The notes below the pieces were generated by a model. That model was not told where the DNA came from, ran no database searches, and was given only the letters and a program-made list of their open reading frames with translations. This document shows positions 9,232 to 17,310 of a stretch of DNA of 64,000 nt, piece by piece. Position 1 is the stretch's first letter, and each line of letters starts with the position of its first letter. A program made the translations under genes and the position numbers. This stretch comes from Woeseiaceae bacterium (lineage in GTDB: Bacteria; Pseudomonadota; Gammaproteobacteria; Steroidobacterales; Woeseiaceae), in the NCBI GenBank assembly GCA_028279985.1, contig JANQMR010000016.1, positions 186,001-250,000 on the forward strand, written 5' to 3'.

Positions 9232-9295
9232 CCTGACACGTACCAATAACAATGTCAGGCTACGGCAAGCGTCAGCGGTGAGAATTGGTGTATTT
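9232..9295. promoter_or_regulatory. Composite regulatory element, copy 2
   Basis: Inverted repeat CCTGACA (9232-9238) and TGTCAGG (9253-9259), 14 bases apart, followed directly by CTACGGCAAGC (9260-9270) and, after 15 extra bases, TGGTGTATTT (9286-9295). It has the same parts and order as the element at 5736 and again lies in a divergent intergenic region. The last block is 38 bases before the start of the DsbD-TlpA fusion gene. Confidence 0.6.
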
Positions 9296-9333
9296 CGAGG
9301 GCCGGAAAGGCCTGACTTTGCGGAGAAATACCC

Positions 9334-12300
9334 ATGAAAACCGGTGTTCGATCCAGTATTTTCCAGCTGCTGTTTGTCGTCCTCGTTTCGCTTGCGACGT
9401 CTGCATCGGCCACACCGAAGAAAACCGCTTATTCCACGGTCGATCTTCTTATCGAGCAGGAAAGCGTTCCCGCCGATGGCGGCACCATCACACTTGGTTT
9501 ATACCTCAAGCCAGATCCGACCTGGCACACGTACTGGATCAACCCTGGCGATGCTGGTATGGCGCCGTCGGTCAAGTGGATGCTGCCCGATGGTTTTGAG
9601 GCTGGCGAGCTAATGTTTCCGGCACCTCACGTACTTCCCTTCGGCGAACTGAATACCTATGCCTATGAGGAAGAGTTGCTGCTCTTGACCGAGGTTACGG
9701 TTCCCGGCGACCAGGCGGTTGGTTCGGAGTTGATCATTTCGGGTGCCGCGAGCTGGGTGGTCTGTGACGACAAGATTTGTATTCCCGAGAAGGCTGATTT
9801 GCTTTCTGTTGTATATGTCGGCGACGGTGGTGCGAACAATGCTGTTGCCGACCAGTTCGCCGCGGCGCGTGATCTGCTGCCGCAGTGGGCCGAGTGGCCG
9901 GCCGAGTTTGAGCTCAAGGATGGCAAGGTCGCGTTCTACATCGCTCCGGACATCGGCGCCGACGAAGTCAACGAGCCGTACTTGTTCGTGGAATCCAAGA
10001 AGCTGGTCGAATACGACGAGCAGATCGTGTCGAATCGACGCAACGGCCTTGTGCTTACGATGCCGGTATCCAGCACGGCCGACGGAGTGGAATCTACGCG
10101 CGCGATCCTTGCCTACACGGATTCCGATGGTGAGCACAAGACAGCGCACATCAATCTGGTTCCGGGCAGCGGGAACTTTGCGGCCGTCGGCGGTGGCTCG
10201 GACAGTGGTATCGGCATCTTCAAGGCTGTCGTATTCGCCTTTCTGGGCGGTGTTATTTTGAATCTGATGCCTTGCGTTTTCCCGATTCTCTCGATGAAGA
10301 TGCTGTCACTCGTTACTATGGGCCAGCAGGATCAGCGCGTGGCACGTGAAAGTGGCGTCATTTATACTGCCGGGATTCTCGTTGCATTCGCGGCGCTTGG
10401 TGCCGCTCTCCTCGGAGTTCGCGCTGCGGGCGACGCGGTTGGCTGGGGATTCCAGATGCAGAACCCGCTGATCAATGTGGGTCTCGGTCTGTTGATGGTG
10501 GCGATCGCCATGAATCTGCTCGGCGTGTTCGAGATTGGCACGCGTGTCATGGGCGTAGGCCAGGGTCTGACAGAGGGTGGCGAGCGCAAGTCGGCATTCT
10601 TCACTGGATTGTTGGCGGTCGTTGTTGCGACACCCTGCACGGCGCCCTTCATGGGCGTTGCTCTAGGCTATGCGCTGGCGCAGCCGCCGGCGGCATCGAT
10701 GTCCGTCTTTCTCGCACTCGGCTTCGGCCTTGCGTTTCCGTACCTCGCGCTAAGTTTCGTGCCAGCGCTTGGTCGCATCATGCCCAAGCCGGGCGCGTGG
10801 ATGGAGACCTTCAAGCATTTCCTTGCATTCCCGATGATCGTGACAGCCTTGTGGTTGTTCTGGGTGGTTGGAAAACAGCTGGGTGCCACGTCGATGTCAG
10901 TTGCGCTACTGGCTGCCGTCGCACTTTCGTTCGCGCTATGGGCGTACGGCAAAGGAGCGCTGTCAGGCCACAGGGGCGCCTGGTATGTCACGGCCGCGGT
11001 AGGCCTGATCGCCTGCGGGGTCTCGTTCTCCCAGGTCGAAGCCAACAAGTTTGTTCCACGCGCAGCGGGCGACGTCTCGGCCGGCACCCTCGGCGGATTG
11101 GAGCTTGAGTATTTTGATCCGGATCGACTGACACAATACGTTGCGGATGGTCAGCCAACGTTTGTGTACTTCACGGCAGACTGGTGCATCAGCTGTAAAG
11201 CGAACGAGCGGGTCGCACTGGCGACGGACGAAGTGGCGGAGGCGTTCAATTCCCGCGGCATCAAGGTAGTCGAAGGCGACTGGACGACAGAAGACCCTGC
11301 TATCACTGAGTGGCTGGCAAGGTACGATCGTGCCGGTGTGCCGCTGTATCTGTACTTCCCGCGGGGCTCTTCACTGGATACTGCGGCGATCCTGCCACAA
11401 GTACTGACGTCGGGAATCGTTATCGATGCCATCGTCGCGGCCGACACTGGTGCGCCGCTTCCGGTGCCTGAAAAGGCCATCGTCGAAGAGAAGCCACCGT
11501 ACCGAATCCCGGATGCCGAACCGGACTGGGAACCGGTCCAGTACTACATCGATATCGACGCGGAGTGGCACGAACTCGACAACGAGATTCGCGCATCAGA
11601 TGACACTGCTGAAGAGAAACAGCGTCGTCTTGAAGAAGAACTCGGTCCACATCCAGAGATTGAGGATGCGCTGGCAGCAGCGGTAGCCATCGTCAAGTCG
11701 CCAGGCGGTCATGATCGAGCCGCAGACGCTGCGGAGTTCCTGGTTGTGCACCCGTACGGATTCGAAGGTTATACCGAAGCAGCGTTACTTGGTGCGAATT
11801 GGTACAGGCGGGAAGACCCCAACTACAACAAGTGGACTACACTCCTGACCTCGCTCGATTTTGTAATCGATCCGGGAGCGTCGGACGAGTTTGAAGATAT
11901 GTTGGTTGAATTCGGCAATGGTCATAGCGATCCAAAAGCACGCGCTGCAGCAAGGTATTATCTGGCATCAAGAAACATGCGCTTGGGGAACGCTGTTGGT
12001 ACGCCGCATGATGAGCGAGAGGGTTACCATCAAGCGGCGATCGGCTTTGCCACGGACTTAAGTTCTGGTATCGAAGATGTCGAGTTTATGCGACGCGAGC
12101 GCTTCGACGCCGATGGTAATCGAATTCCAGATCGTACTTTTGCCGAGTATGAGGAAGATCTGTTGTACAACCTGAATTTTTTGTCCGTCGGGCAGGTTAT
12201 TCCGGATTTGGCTGCAACCAACCTCGCAGGCACCGAAGAGACTATCGCATCCTACCGTGGCGAAACGGTATTGCTGGATTTTTGGGCTACCTGGTGTGGT

Positions 12301-12600
12301 CCCTGCATTGCGTCGATTCCAAAGATGATCGAACTCGACGAGACATTGCCGGAAGACGAATTCGAGATATTGTCGATAAGTGTGGATGAGGACTTGGCTG
12401 CCGTCATTGAGTTCCAAGAAGGCAAGCCAATGCCATGGGCGAATTGGCATGTCGGACCTAGGAGCCAGGTTCTTCAGGACTGGGCTGTGCGCGGTTATCC
12501 TACCTATATTCTGATTGACCGCGAGGGCCGAATAGTTGCCAGACAGCACGACCTGACGGACAATTTTGCGGATCTTGTTAAAGTAACAACTGTGATGTAA
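9334..12600 (+). CDS. DsbD/ScsB-like membrane thiol reductase fused to a C-terminal TlpA domain
   Basis: A 1088-residue protein. In order: signal peptide (1-26, ending SASA); DsbD-alpha-like domain with CDDKIC (Cys144, Cys149); membrane domain with the two conserved cysteines of DsbD-beta (LMPCVFP Cys314, ATPCTAP Cys435); thioredoxin-like gamma domain with ADWCISC (Cys618, Cys621); a helical linker of about 200 residues; and a second thioredoxin/TlpA domain with WATWCGPC (Cys988, Cys991). DsbD and ScsB normally end after the gamma domain at 600-700 residues, so the tail is an extra module. It moves electrons from cytoplasmic thioredoxin to periplasmic disulfides (family knowledge). Its stop overlaps the next start (TAATG), so it is cotranscribed with the two-component genes. 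Confidence 0.9.
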   Translation: MKTGVRSSIFQLLFVVLVSLATSASATPKKTAYSTVDLLIEQESVPADGGTITLGLYLKPDPTWHTYWINPGDAGMAPSVKWMLPDGFEAGELMFPAPHVLPFGELNTYAYEEELLLLTEVTVPGDQAVGSELIISGAASWVVCDDKICIPEKADLLSVVYVGDGGANNAVADQFAAARDLLPQWAEWPAEFELKDGKVAFYIAPDIGADEVNEPYLFVESKKLVEYDEQIVSNRRNGLVLTMPVSSTADGVESTRAILAYTDSDGEHKTAHINLVPGSGNFAAVGGGSDSGIGIFKAVVFAFLGGVILNLMPCVFPILSMKMLSLVTMGQQDQRVARESGVIYTAGILVAFAALGAALLGVRAAGDAVGWGFQMQNPLINVGLGLLMVAIAMNLLGVFEIGTRVMGVGQGLTEGGERKSAFFTGLLAVVVATPCTAPFMGVALGYALAQPPAASMSVFLALGFGLAFPYLALSFVPALGRIMPKPGAWMETFKHFLAFPMIVTALWLFWVVGKQLGATSMSVALLAAVALSFALWAYGKGALSGHRGAWYVTAAVGLIACGVSFSQVEANKFVPRAAGDVSAGTLGGLELEYFDPDRLTQYVADGQPTFVYFTADWCISCKANERVALATDEVAEAFNSRGIKVVEGDWTTEDPAITEWLARYDRAGVPLYLYFPRGSSLDTAAILPQVLTSGIVIDAIVAADTGAPLPVPEKAIVEEKPPYRIPDAEPDWEPVQYYIDIDAEWHELDNEIRASDDTAEEKQRRLEEELGPHPEIEDALAAAVAIVKSPGGHDRAADAAEFLVVHPYGFEGYTEAALLGANWYRREDPNYNKWTTLLTSLDFVIDPGASDEFEDMLVEFGNGHSDPKARAAARYYLASRNMRLGNAVGTPHDEREGYHQAAIGFATDLSSGIEDVEFMRRERFDADGNRIPDRTFAEYEEDLLYNLNFLSVGQVIPDLAATNLAGTEETIASYRGETVLLDFWATWCGPCIASIPKMIELDETLPEDEFEILSISVDEDLAAVIEFQEGKPMPWANWHVGPRSQVLQDWAVRGYPTYILIDREGRIVARQHDLTDNFADLVKVTTVM

Positions 12601-13274
12601 TGAAAATACTGCTGGTTGAGGATGACAAGGAACTCGCGGACACCACACGGTGGATTCTCGAAAAGAACAAGATCGTCGTCGACGTTGCGGAGTCACTGTT
12701 GCTCGCAAAGGCAGCAATTCTCGATCACGAGTATTCAGTCGTGTTGTTGGATCGGCGTCTGCCAGATGGGGAGGGGACGGAACTCATCCACTACGCGAAA
12801 CAACACGGCGTGGAAACGCGGTTTTTAGTGATCTCAGCAGTAGGCGATCTGGGAAGCCGAGTTGAAGGGCTCGATCTTGGGGCAGACGACTATTTGGTCA
12901 AACCGTACGAAGTCGACGAGCTGCTCGCTCGGATTCGAGCGGTTGAACGTCGGCCTCTGCAGGAAGGCGACCGAGTCTACGAACTCGGTAATGTGCGGTT
13001 CAATCGAGATACCCGAAATTTTCGCATTTGCGGCGAAACGCTGGTTTTTTCGCGTCGAGAGATGCTCGTGCTCGAGAGTCTGATTTCAGGTGCCGGCCGA
13101 GTCGTCGCGCGTGAATCGTTGCAGGCTCACGTGTATGGCTACGATGAAGAAGTGAAGCCGAATGCAGTGGAAGCACACGTCTCTCGGTTGCGGAAAACGC
13201 TGGCGACGCAGAACTCAGGCGTTAAAATCCATACCATTCGCGGCGTTGGCTACATGCTAAAGGAAAGCAACTGA
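12600..13274 (+). CDS. OmpR-family response regulator
   Basis: A 224-residue two-domain regulator. The receiver domain has the acidic pocket E7-D8-D9, the phosphoacceptor Asp51 (VVLLDRRLPDG), Ser79 and Lys101 (DYLVKPYE). The C-terminal winged helix (about 130-222) ends with VSRLRKTL and TIRGVGYML, as in QseB/PmrA/CusR-type proteins. The start overlaps the stop of the DsbD-TlpA fusion by one base and its own stop overlaps the kinase start (ATGA), so the three proteins are made together. It probably controls this operon and perhaps the other genes with the element at 5736 and 9232 (inference). Confidence 0.92.
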   Translation: MKILLVEDDKELADTTRWILEKNKIVVDVAESLLLAKAAILDHEYSVVLLDRRLPDGEGTELIHYAKQHGVETRFLVISAVGDLGSRVEGLDLGADDYLVKPYEVDELLARIRAVERRPLQEGDRVYELGNVRFNRDTRNFRICGETLVFSRREMLVLESLISGAGRVVARESLQAHVYGYDEEVKPNAVEAHVSRLRKTLATQNSGVKIHTIRGVGYMLKESN

Positions 13275-14671
13275 TGCTCCGCAAGGTCCGGATGTTACCG
13301 CAATCAATAGCCGGGCAATTAGCATTGTTGTCGCTTATCTTTGCTGTACTTGCGCTCGTCTATCTGGCTTTTCCGTTCTGGTCATACTTGTCGGATGGAG
13401 ATCCGCTGGATCGCACCATTTCGTTTGCGGAGATAAGTATCGTCAGAGCGGCGTTGGCAGACTCTCCGGAAAGCGATCTGGCCCGTCGCCTTAGTGAATC
13501 GGTTGAGATTGCCGAGATTGCCGCTGCGAACTCTGGTTTTCGGTACTTTGTTGATCGCAATGATGAACAGGCACAATTCGGTGGTGATCCCCGATGGCAA
13601 GGTGCGATTGACTTTAGCCACCCGTCTCTTTCCAGCGAAGGCCTGCAAGACTCCACTGATTGTCAAAGCTCGGCATGGTGGCGTGCAAACTACGATGAAG
13701 ATGGCGTGCCGGTAGTCATCGGCTACCAGAGCTGCGGTGTTGATTCGACCTATTACGAGTTCGCGGGGATAACCACGCCGATCGATAGCGCAACCCGATT
13801 CTTGGACCGCAGGAATCTCGAAATTATATGGAATGAAAGCCAGGAGACACTTGCCGGCATGGTCGGAATTGCTTTGATTGGGTTCATAGTTATCTGGGCA
13901 ACAACACGATCGTTGCGTCGACTGATCGACGTTGCAGAATCGTTCGACGAAGAAAGCTCGGAACACATATTGCCCACAGACGGGTTGCCGCGAGAGATCA
14001 TACCGCTGGTGCGGGCAATGAACAGGATGATGCGACGCATTGATGCTGCCAATAAGAAGCAAGCGTTTTTCCTGGCGACGGCAGCGCATGAGATGCGTAC
14101 GCCAATGGCGATCCTCAGAAATCGTCTGGAGCGGCTACCCGAAAGTCAGGACAAGGAAGACCTTAGAAACGACATCCGACGCATTACGGGGCTGCTGGAA
14201 CAACTGCTGCAGTTAATAGGTATCAGTGAGACTGAGCGATTTGAAGACACAGTGGACCTTGTGACAGCGGCGAAAGCTGTGGTGATGGATCGCGTACCTC
14301 TCGCCGTCGAAAAAGGTGTCGAAATTGAGTTCGTTCCAAATGTTGAGACGGCACCCGTTCTAGGAAATCAGCGTTTGTTGCAGGTTGCAATCTCAAATTT
14401 GATCGATAACGCCATTTCATTCAGCGATAGTGGCGATACGCTGACAGTTCGCGTTGACGAGGGTCCGCGCATAACAGTGATCGATGAGGGGCCGGGAATT
14501 GCGGAAGATGTTATCGATACAGTGTTTGAACCTTTCGTGAAGAATCCGCCGAATCGCCATGGGCATGGGCTCGGTCTCGCAATCGTGAAGGCCGTCGTGA
14601 ATTTGCACAAAGGCGGTGTGTCCGTCACCAACAATGTCCGAGGCGGCACGAACATTAGCCTGCAGTTCTAG
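13274..14671 (+). CDS. Sensor histidine kinase with a two-cysteine periplasmic domain
   Basis: A 465-residue membrane kinase. TM1 is at about residues 12-36, a periplasmic domain at about 38-190, TM2 at about 192-210 and a HAMP linker after it. The H-box has His272 (ATAAHEMRTP), the N-box is NLIDNAIS, and the G boxes are DEGPGIA and GHGLGLAI. The whole protein has only two cysteines, Cys130 and Cys154, both in the periplasmic domain. In an operon with a DsbD-type reductase this suggests that disulfide state, or thiophilic metal, is the signal (inference). It overlaps the response regulator by four bases. Confidence 0.92.
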   Translation: MLRKVRMLPQSIAGQLALLSLIFAVLALVYLAFPFWSYLSDGDPLDRTISFAEISIVRAALADSPESDLARRLSESVEIAEIAAANSGFRYFVDRNDEQAQFGGDPRWQGAIDFSHPSLSSEGLQDSTDCQSSAWWRANYDEDGVPVVIGYQSCGVDSTYYEFAGITTPIDSATRFLDRRNLEIIWNESQETLAGMVGIALIGFIVIWATTRSLRRLIDVAESFDEESSEHILPTDGLPREIIPLVRAMNRMMRRIDAANKKQAFFLATAAHEMRTPMAILRNRLERLPESQDKEDLRNDIRRITGLLEQLLQLIGISETERFEDTVDLVTAAKAVVMDRVPLAVEKGVEIEFVPNVETAPVLGNQRLLQVAISNLIDNAISFSDSGDTLTVRVDEGPRITVIDEGPGIAEDVIDTVFEPFVKNPPNRHGHGLGLAIVKAVVNLHKGGVSVTNNVRGGTNISLQF

Positions 14672-14713
14672 TTTGCTTATAACCGCTGCGAATATTCCCT
14701 GTACAATAGGTGG

Positions 14714-15514
14714 ATGTTCCACTTTGGCCTCCAGCACGCAATTTCGTCCGGATGCACCCGAAAGGTCAAATTAATGTGGTCGGCCGGTCTGGTCATTTTG
14801 TCTGGGTGTGCTGATCAGTCCATTCGGGAAGTTGATACCTGGTCCAGCGGCGTTGGCGTAAACTGCCAGTCGGTAGTGTTCATTTACACAGCGAGCTTTG
14901 AAAGCCTGGACGCCGTCGTCGGCGTAAATCTGGTGCCATTGCTTCAGTCAGACGATCAATCAGTACTCCGGCTAGTATTCGTCAGTTGCCATTCCGAGAA
15001 TGGTTCTAGCGAACCTGCTGAGGCACAGGTACTTATCGAACTGAACCCTGACCGACTTCCCGTGCAATTGGTCGGGAGTAGTGCCTGGGATGCCTATGTA
15101 CTGCATCTTGCAAATAACGGCGCTACATCACACCAGGTCATGAATGAGAGTAAGTTGGCCACGTTACGCGCGGACGTGTCACTACACGTGTCGGAGGATA
15201 CCGGCCTTGCGGTGGGCAAGCTCGAATTTTCCAATGGCAGTGTGACAGCCACGACCAGCCGCGACTGTGGAGGGGCTAGGTTCGTGCGAACAAGAATGCT
15301 CATCGGTACTGGGGCGGAGTATTCAGTGCTTTTTGGCGAGGAATCGGGATTTCGCTGCGCGCTTGATGAAAACTCGCTCTCAGTCAAGGGGTTGACGCCA
15401 TTTGCGGGTCTCGACCTCGAAGCTCATGGAGCGGTGTGGATTCCCGAGTTGCGATGGGACTATACGGTGTGGCGAAACGTCGCAATTCAAGGGGTATCCG
15501 ATGAAAACCAATGA
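14714..15514 (+). CDS. Putative lipoprotein of unknown function
   Basis: 266 residues, family not recognised. LMWSAGLVILSGCAD (about residues 20-34) is a lipobox with the cysteine near residue 32. The basic stretch TRKVK just before it supports the longer start at 14714, which has AGGTGG upstream. ATG at 14774 would leave a signal peptide without a charged N-region. The mature part is beta-rich with several cysteines (VNCQS, VSCHSE, RDCGG, FRCAL), possibly disulfide-bonded. It lies between the two-component operon and the sigma factor, and its last bases overlap a small frame before the sigma gene. It may belong to the surface-signalling operon, but that is only positional. Confidence 0.6.
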   Translation: MFHFGLQHAISSGCTRKVKLMWSAGLVILSGCADQSIREVDTWSSGVGVNCQSVVFIYTASFESLDAVVGVNLVPLLQSDDQSVLRLVFVSCHSENGSSEPAEAQVLIELNPDRLPVQLVGSSAWDAYVLHLANNGATSHQVMNESKLATLRADVSLHVSEDTGLAVGKLEFSNGSVTATTSRDCGGARFVRTRMLIGTGAEYSVLFGEESGFRCALDENSLSVKGLTPFAGLDLEAHGAVWIPELRWDYTVWRNVAIQGVSDENQ

Positions 15515-15569
15515 GGGCATTGCGCGTTCGCTCGTTTATCTCCACAAGGCATATCGGGACAGGAGGTAG
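15501..15569 (+). CDS. Possible 22-residue leader ORF before the sigma factor
   Basis: ATG at 15501 has AAGGGG six bases upstream and encodes 22 residues (MKTNEGIARS...AYRDRR). Its TAG stop (15567-15569) overlaps the end of the AGGAGGT ribosome site of the sigma factor gene. It overlaps the end of the lipoprotein gene. No homologue is recognised. It could couple translation of the lipoprotein and sigma genes, or be chance. Confidence 0.3.
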   Translation: MKTNEGIARSLVYLHKAYRDRR

Positions 15570-15576
15570 TGCGAGC

Positions 15577-16149
15577 GTGGCGGATCGGGTATCCGAGAAC
15601 GTCGTTTTTCTGGAGCGCCGCAAGGGCTCAGAGTCGTCGCTGCTTGAAAAAGTGGCCTATGACCACGAGCCGGCATTGCGCAGGTTCTTGAGAATTCGGC
15701 TTTCGGGGCATCCTGACTATGAGGATCTGGTTCAGGATACGTTCGTCAGGCTTGCGCGCCAGGAGGACTTGGCGCGGAAGCTGTCGCAAGGCGAGTCAAG
15801 TACGCGTTCGTACCTGTTTTCGATCGCGGCGAATCTGGTCAATGACCGGCATCGGCAACTGGCAACGAGACAGTCGCATGACGAAAAATTGGCAAACGAG
15901 CCGCGTTCGTACCAATTTGGAGCGTCGGCTGAAGATCACGTGGCTCAGCGACAGCAACTGAAACTGGTACGCAAGGCGCTAGCCGGACTGAACGCGGAAT
16001 CTCGCGATGCCTTTGTCTTGAGCCGTTTCGAAGCTATGAGTTACCGCGAGATCGCGGAACGTATGAGCATCTCGGTAAGTATGGTTGAGAAGCACATTAT
16101 TCGTGCGCTTTCGGCCATTCGGAAGAAAACACGGACTTCTAAAGGATGA
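15577..16149 (+). CDS. ECF RNA polymerase sigma factor, FecI-like
   Basis: 190 residues from GTG at 15577, chosen because AGGAGGT (15561-15567) sits nine bases upstream. ATG at 15511, overlapping the lipoprotein stop, would add 22 residues without a good ribosome site. Region 2 has DYEDLVQDTFVRLA and SYLFSIAANLVNDRHR; region 4 has SYREIAERMSISVSMVEKH, a typical sigma-70 region 4.2 helix-turn-helix. It overlaps the FecR gene by four bases and stands before a TBDR with a signalling domain. It should transcribe the TBDR gene when the FecR protein releases it. Confidence 0.9.
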   Translation: MADRVSENVVFLERRKGSESSLLEKVAYDHEPALRRFLRIRLSGHPDYEDLVQDTFVRLARQEDLARKLSQGESSTRSYLFSIAANLVNDRHRQLATRQSHDEKLANEPRSYQFGASAEDHVAQRQQLKLVRKALAGLNAESRDAFVLSRFEAMSYREIAERMSISVSMVEKHIIRALSAIRKKTRTSKG

Positions 16150-17195
16150 AGGAAGAAACAACAGTAAGCTCAGGCAATTCTGGAGCTTCGGACCTCACGG
16201 CATCGCGCGCCGAGCGCTATGTCGCTCGGCTGTATTCCGGTGAAATGAGTGCCAGGGAGGAGTCTGAGCTGTTTGAATGGCTCGAGGCGGATCAGCGAAA
16301 TCGTCGAGAACTGGATCAGGCAATTGCGTTGTGGGACTCGATGACATGGATGACAGACGAAGACCCTATCGTTGCTATGCGTCTTGAAGCCCGTAGTCGA
16401 CATCAACAGAGGGTGAGTCGGCGCTGGTTCAGTGCCGCTGCCGCGATCATCGTGATGGTGTCGGCGGCTATGTTGATTATCAATCCTCCGGGCGGCGAGG
16501 TCGCGGAGCCGACACCAATTACCTATGAGACTGCCATTGGCGGTTCGCAAGTTGTGTCGTTGCCCGATGGCAGCACCATGAACATGAATACGGCATCTCG
16601 CGTCATCGTCGACTATACGACTGAATCGCGACGAATTATTCTGGATTTTGGTGAGATATACCTCGATGTCGCGAAAGACCCAGACCGACCAATGTCTGTA
16701 GTTGCAGGTGATCTTGTGGTCACCGCACTAGGCACCAAGTTTAGTGTGAAGCGAGTTGGGCCGGACTTACAGGTGGCCGTTGAAGAAGGGACCGTGGCGG
16801 TGACTCGGCAGGGGTCGTTGACACCGGTAGGTTCTGTGGCAGTTGGAGATGACGACATTCTGTTGGGGGCTGGCGCGATTGCAGAAATTGTCGACAACAA
16901 TGAGCCGATTGCGACTGAGAGCGCAGTGGCCGTTGAGCGCCTTCAAGGTTGGCGTCACGGAATCGTTCCATTTCATGATCAGCCGTTGATCGAAGTGATC
17001 GGCGAGTACAATCGCTACAGCGAGGCCAAGGCGCTGATTGAAGACAGCTCGATCACTGACCTCCGAATTACCGGTGCGTTGCGCCTGGACAACATCGAGT
17101 TGTTCTTGAGTTCGTTGGAAGCGATTCACCCCGTTCGCGTAATCCGTCACCCTGACCGTTATGTCCTTGTTGCAGAAACGAATTCGTCGCAGTAA
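16146..17195 (+). CDS. FecR-family anti-sigma regulator
   Basis: 349 residues. The N-terminal cytoplasmic part (about 1-90, ERYVARLYSGEMSAREESEL) is the DUF4880-type sigma-binding region. One membrane helix follows (about 98-114, FSAAAAIIVMVSAAMLI), then the FecR periplasmic domain (about 130-240, VSLPDGSTMNMNTASR, GEIYLDVAKD, VTALGTKFSV) and a C-terminal STN-like region (about 275-349). It passes the signal from the outer-membrane receptor to the sigma factor. Start and sigma stop overlap as ATGA. The order sigma, FecR, receptor is the classic Fec layout. Confidence 0.92.
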   Translation: MKEETTVSSGNSGASDLTASRAERYVARLYSGEMSAREESELFEWLEADQRNRRELDQAIALWDSMTWMTDEDPIVAMRLEARSRHQQRVSRRWFSAAAAIIVMVSAAMLIINPPGGEVAEPTPITYETAIGGSQVVSLPDGSTMNMNTASRVIVDYTTESRRIILDFGEIYLDVAKDPDRPMSVVAGDLVVTALGTKFSVKRVGPDLQVAVEEGTVAVTRQGSLTPVGSVAVGDDDILLGAGAIAEIVDNNEPIATESAVAVERLQGWRHGIVPFHDQPLIEVIGEYNRYSEAKALIEDSSITDLRITGALRLDNIELFLSSLEAIHPVRVIRHPDRYVLVAETNSSQ

Positions 17196-17310
17196 TTGAA
17201 ATTCCGTTGAGGGATAGCCGCAGTCGCTCGTTTACTTCCCGGATAGCGAAAAATGTTGTTTTCGCGCAAAAAAAAGCACAAATCCGGGACTAGATTGGGG
17301 AGGAACCGCA

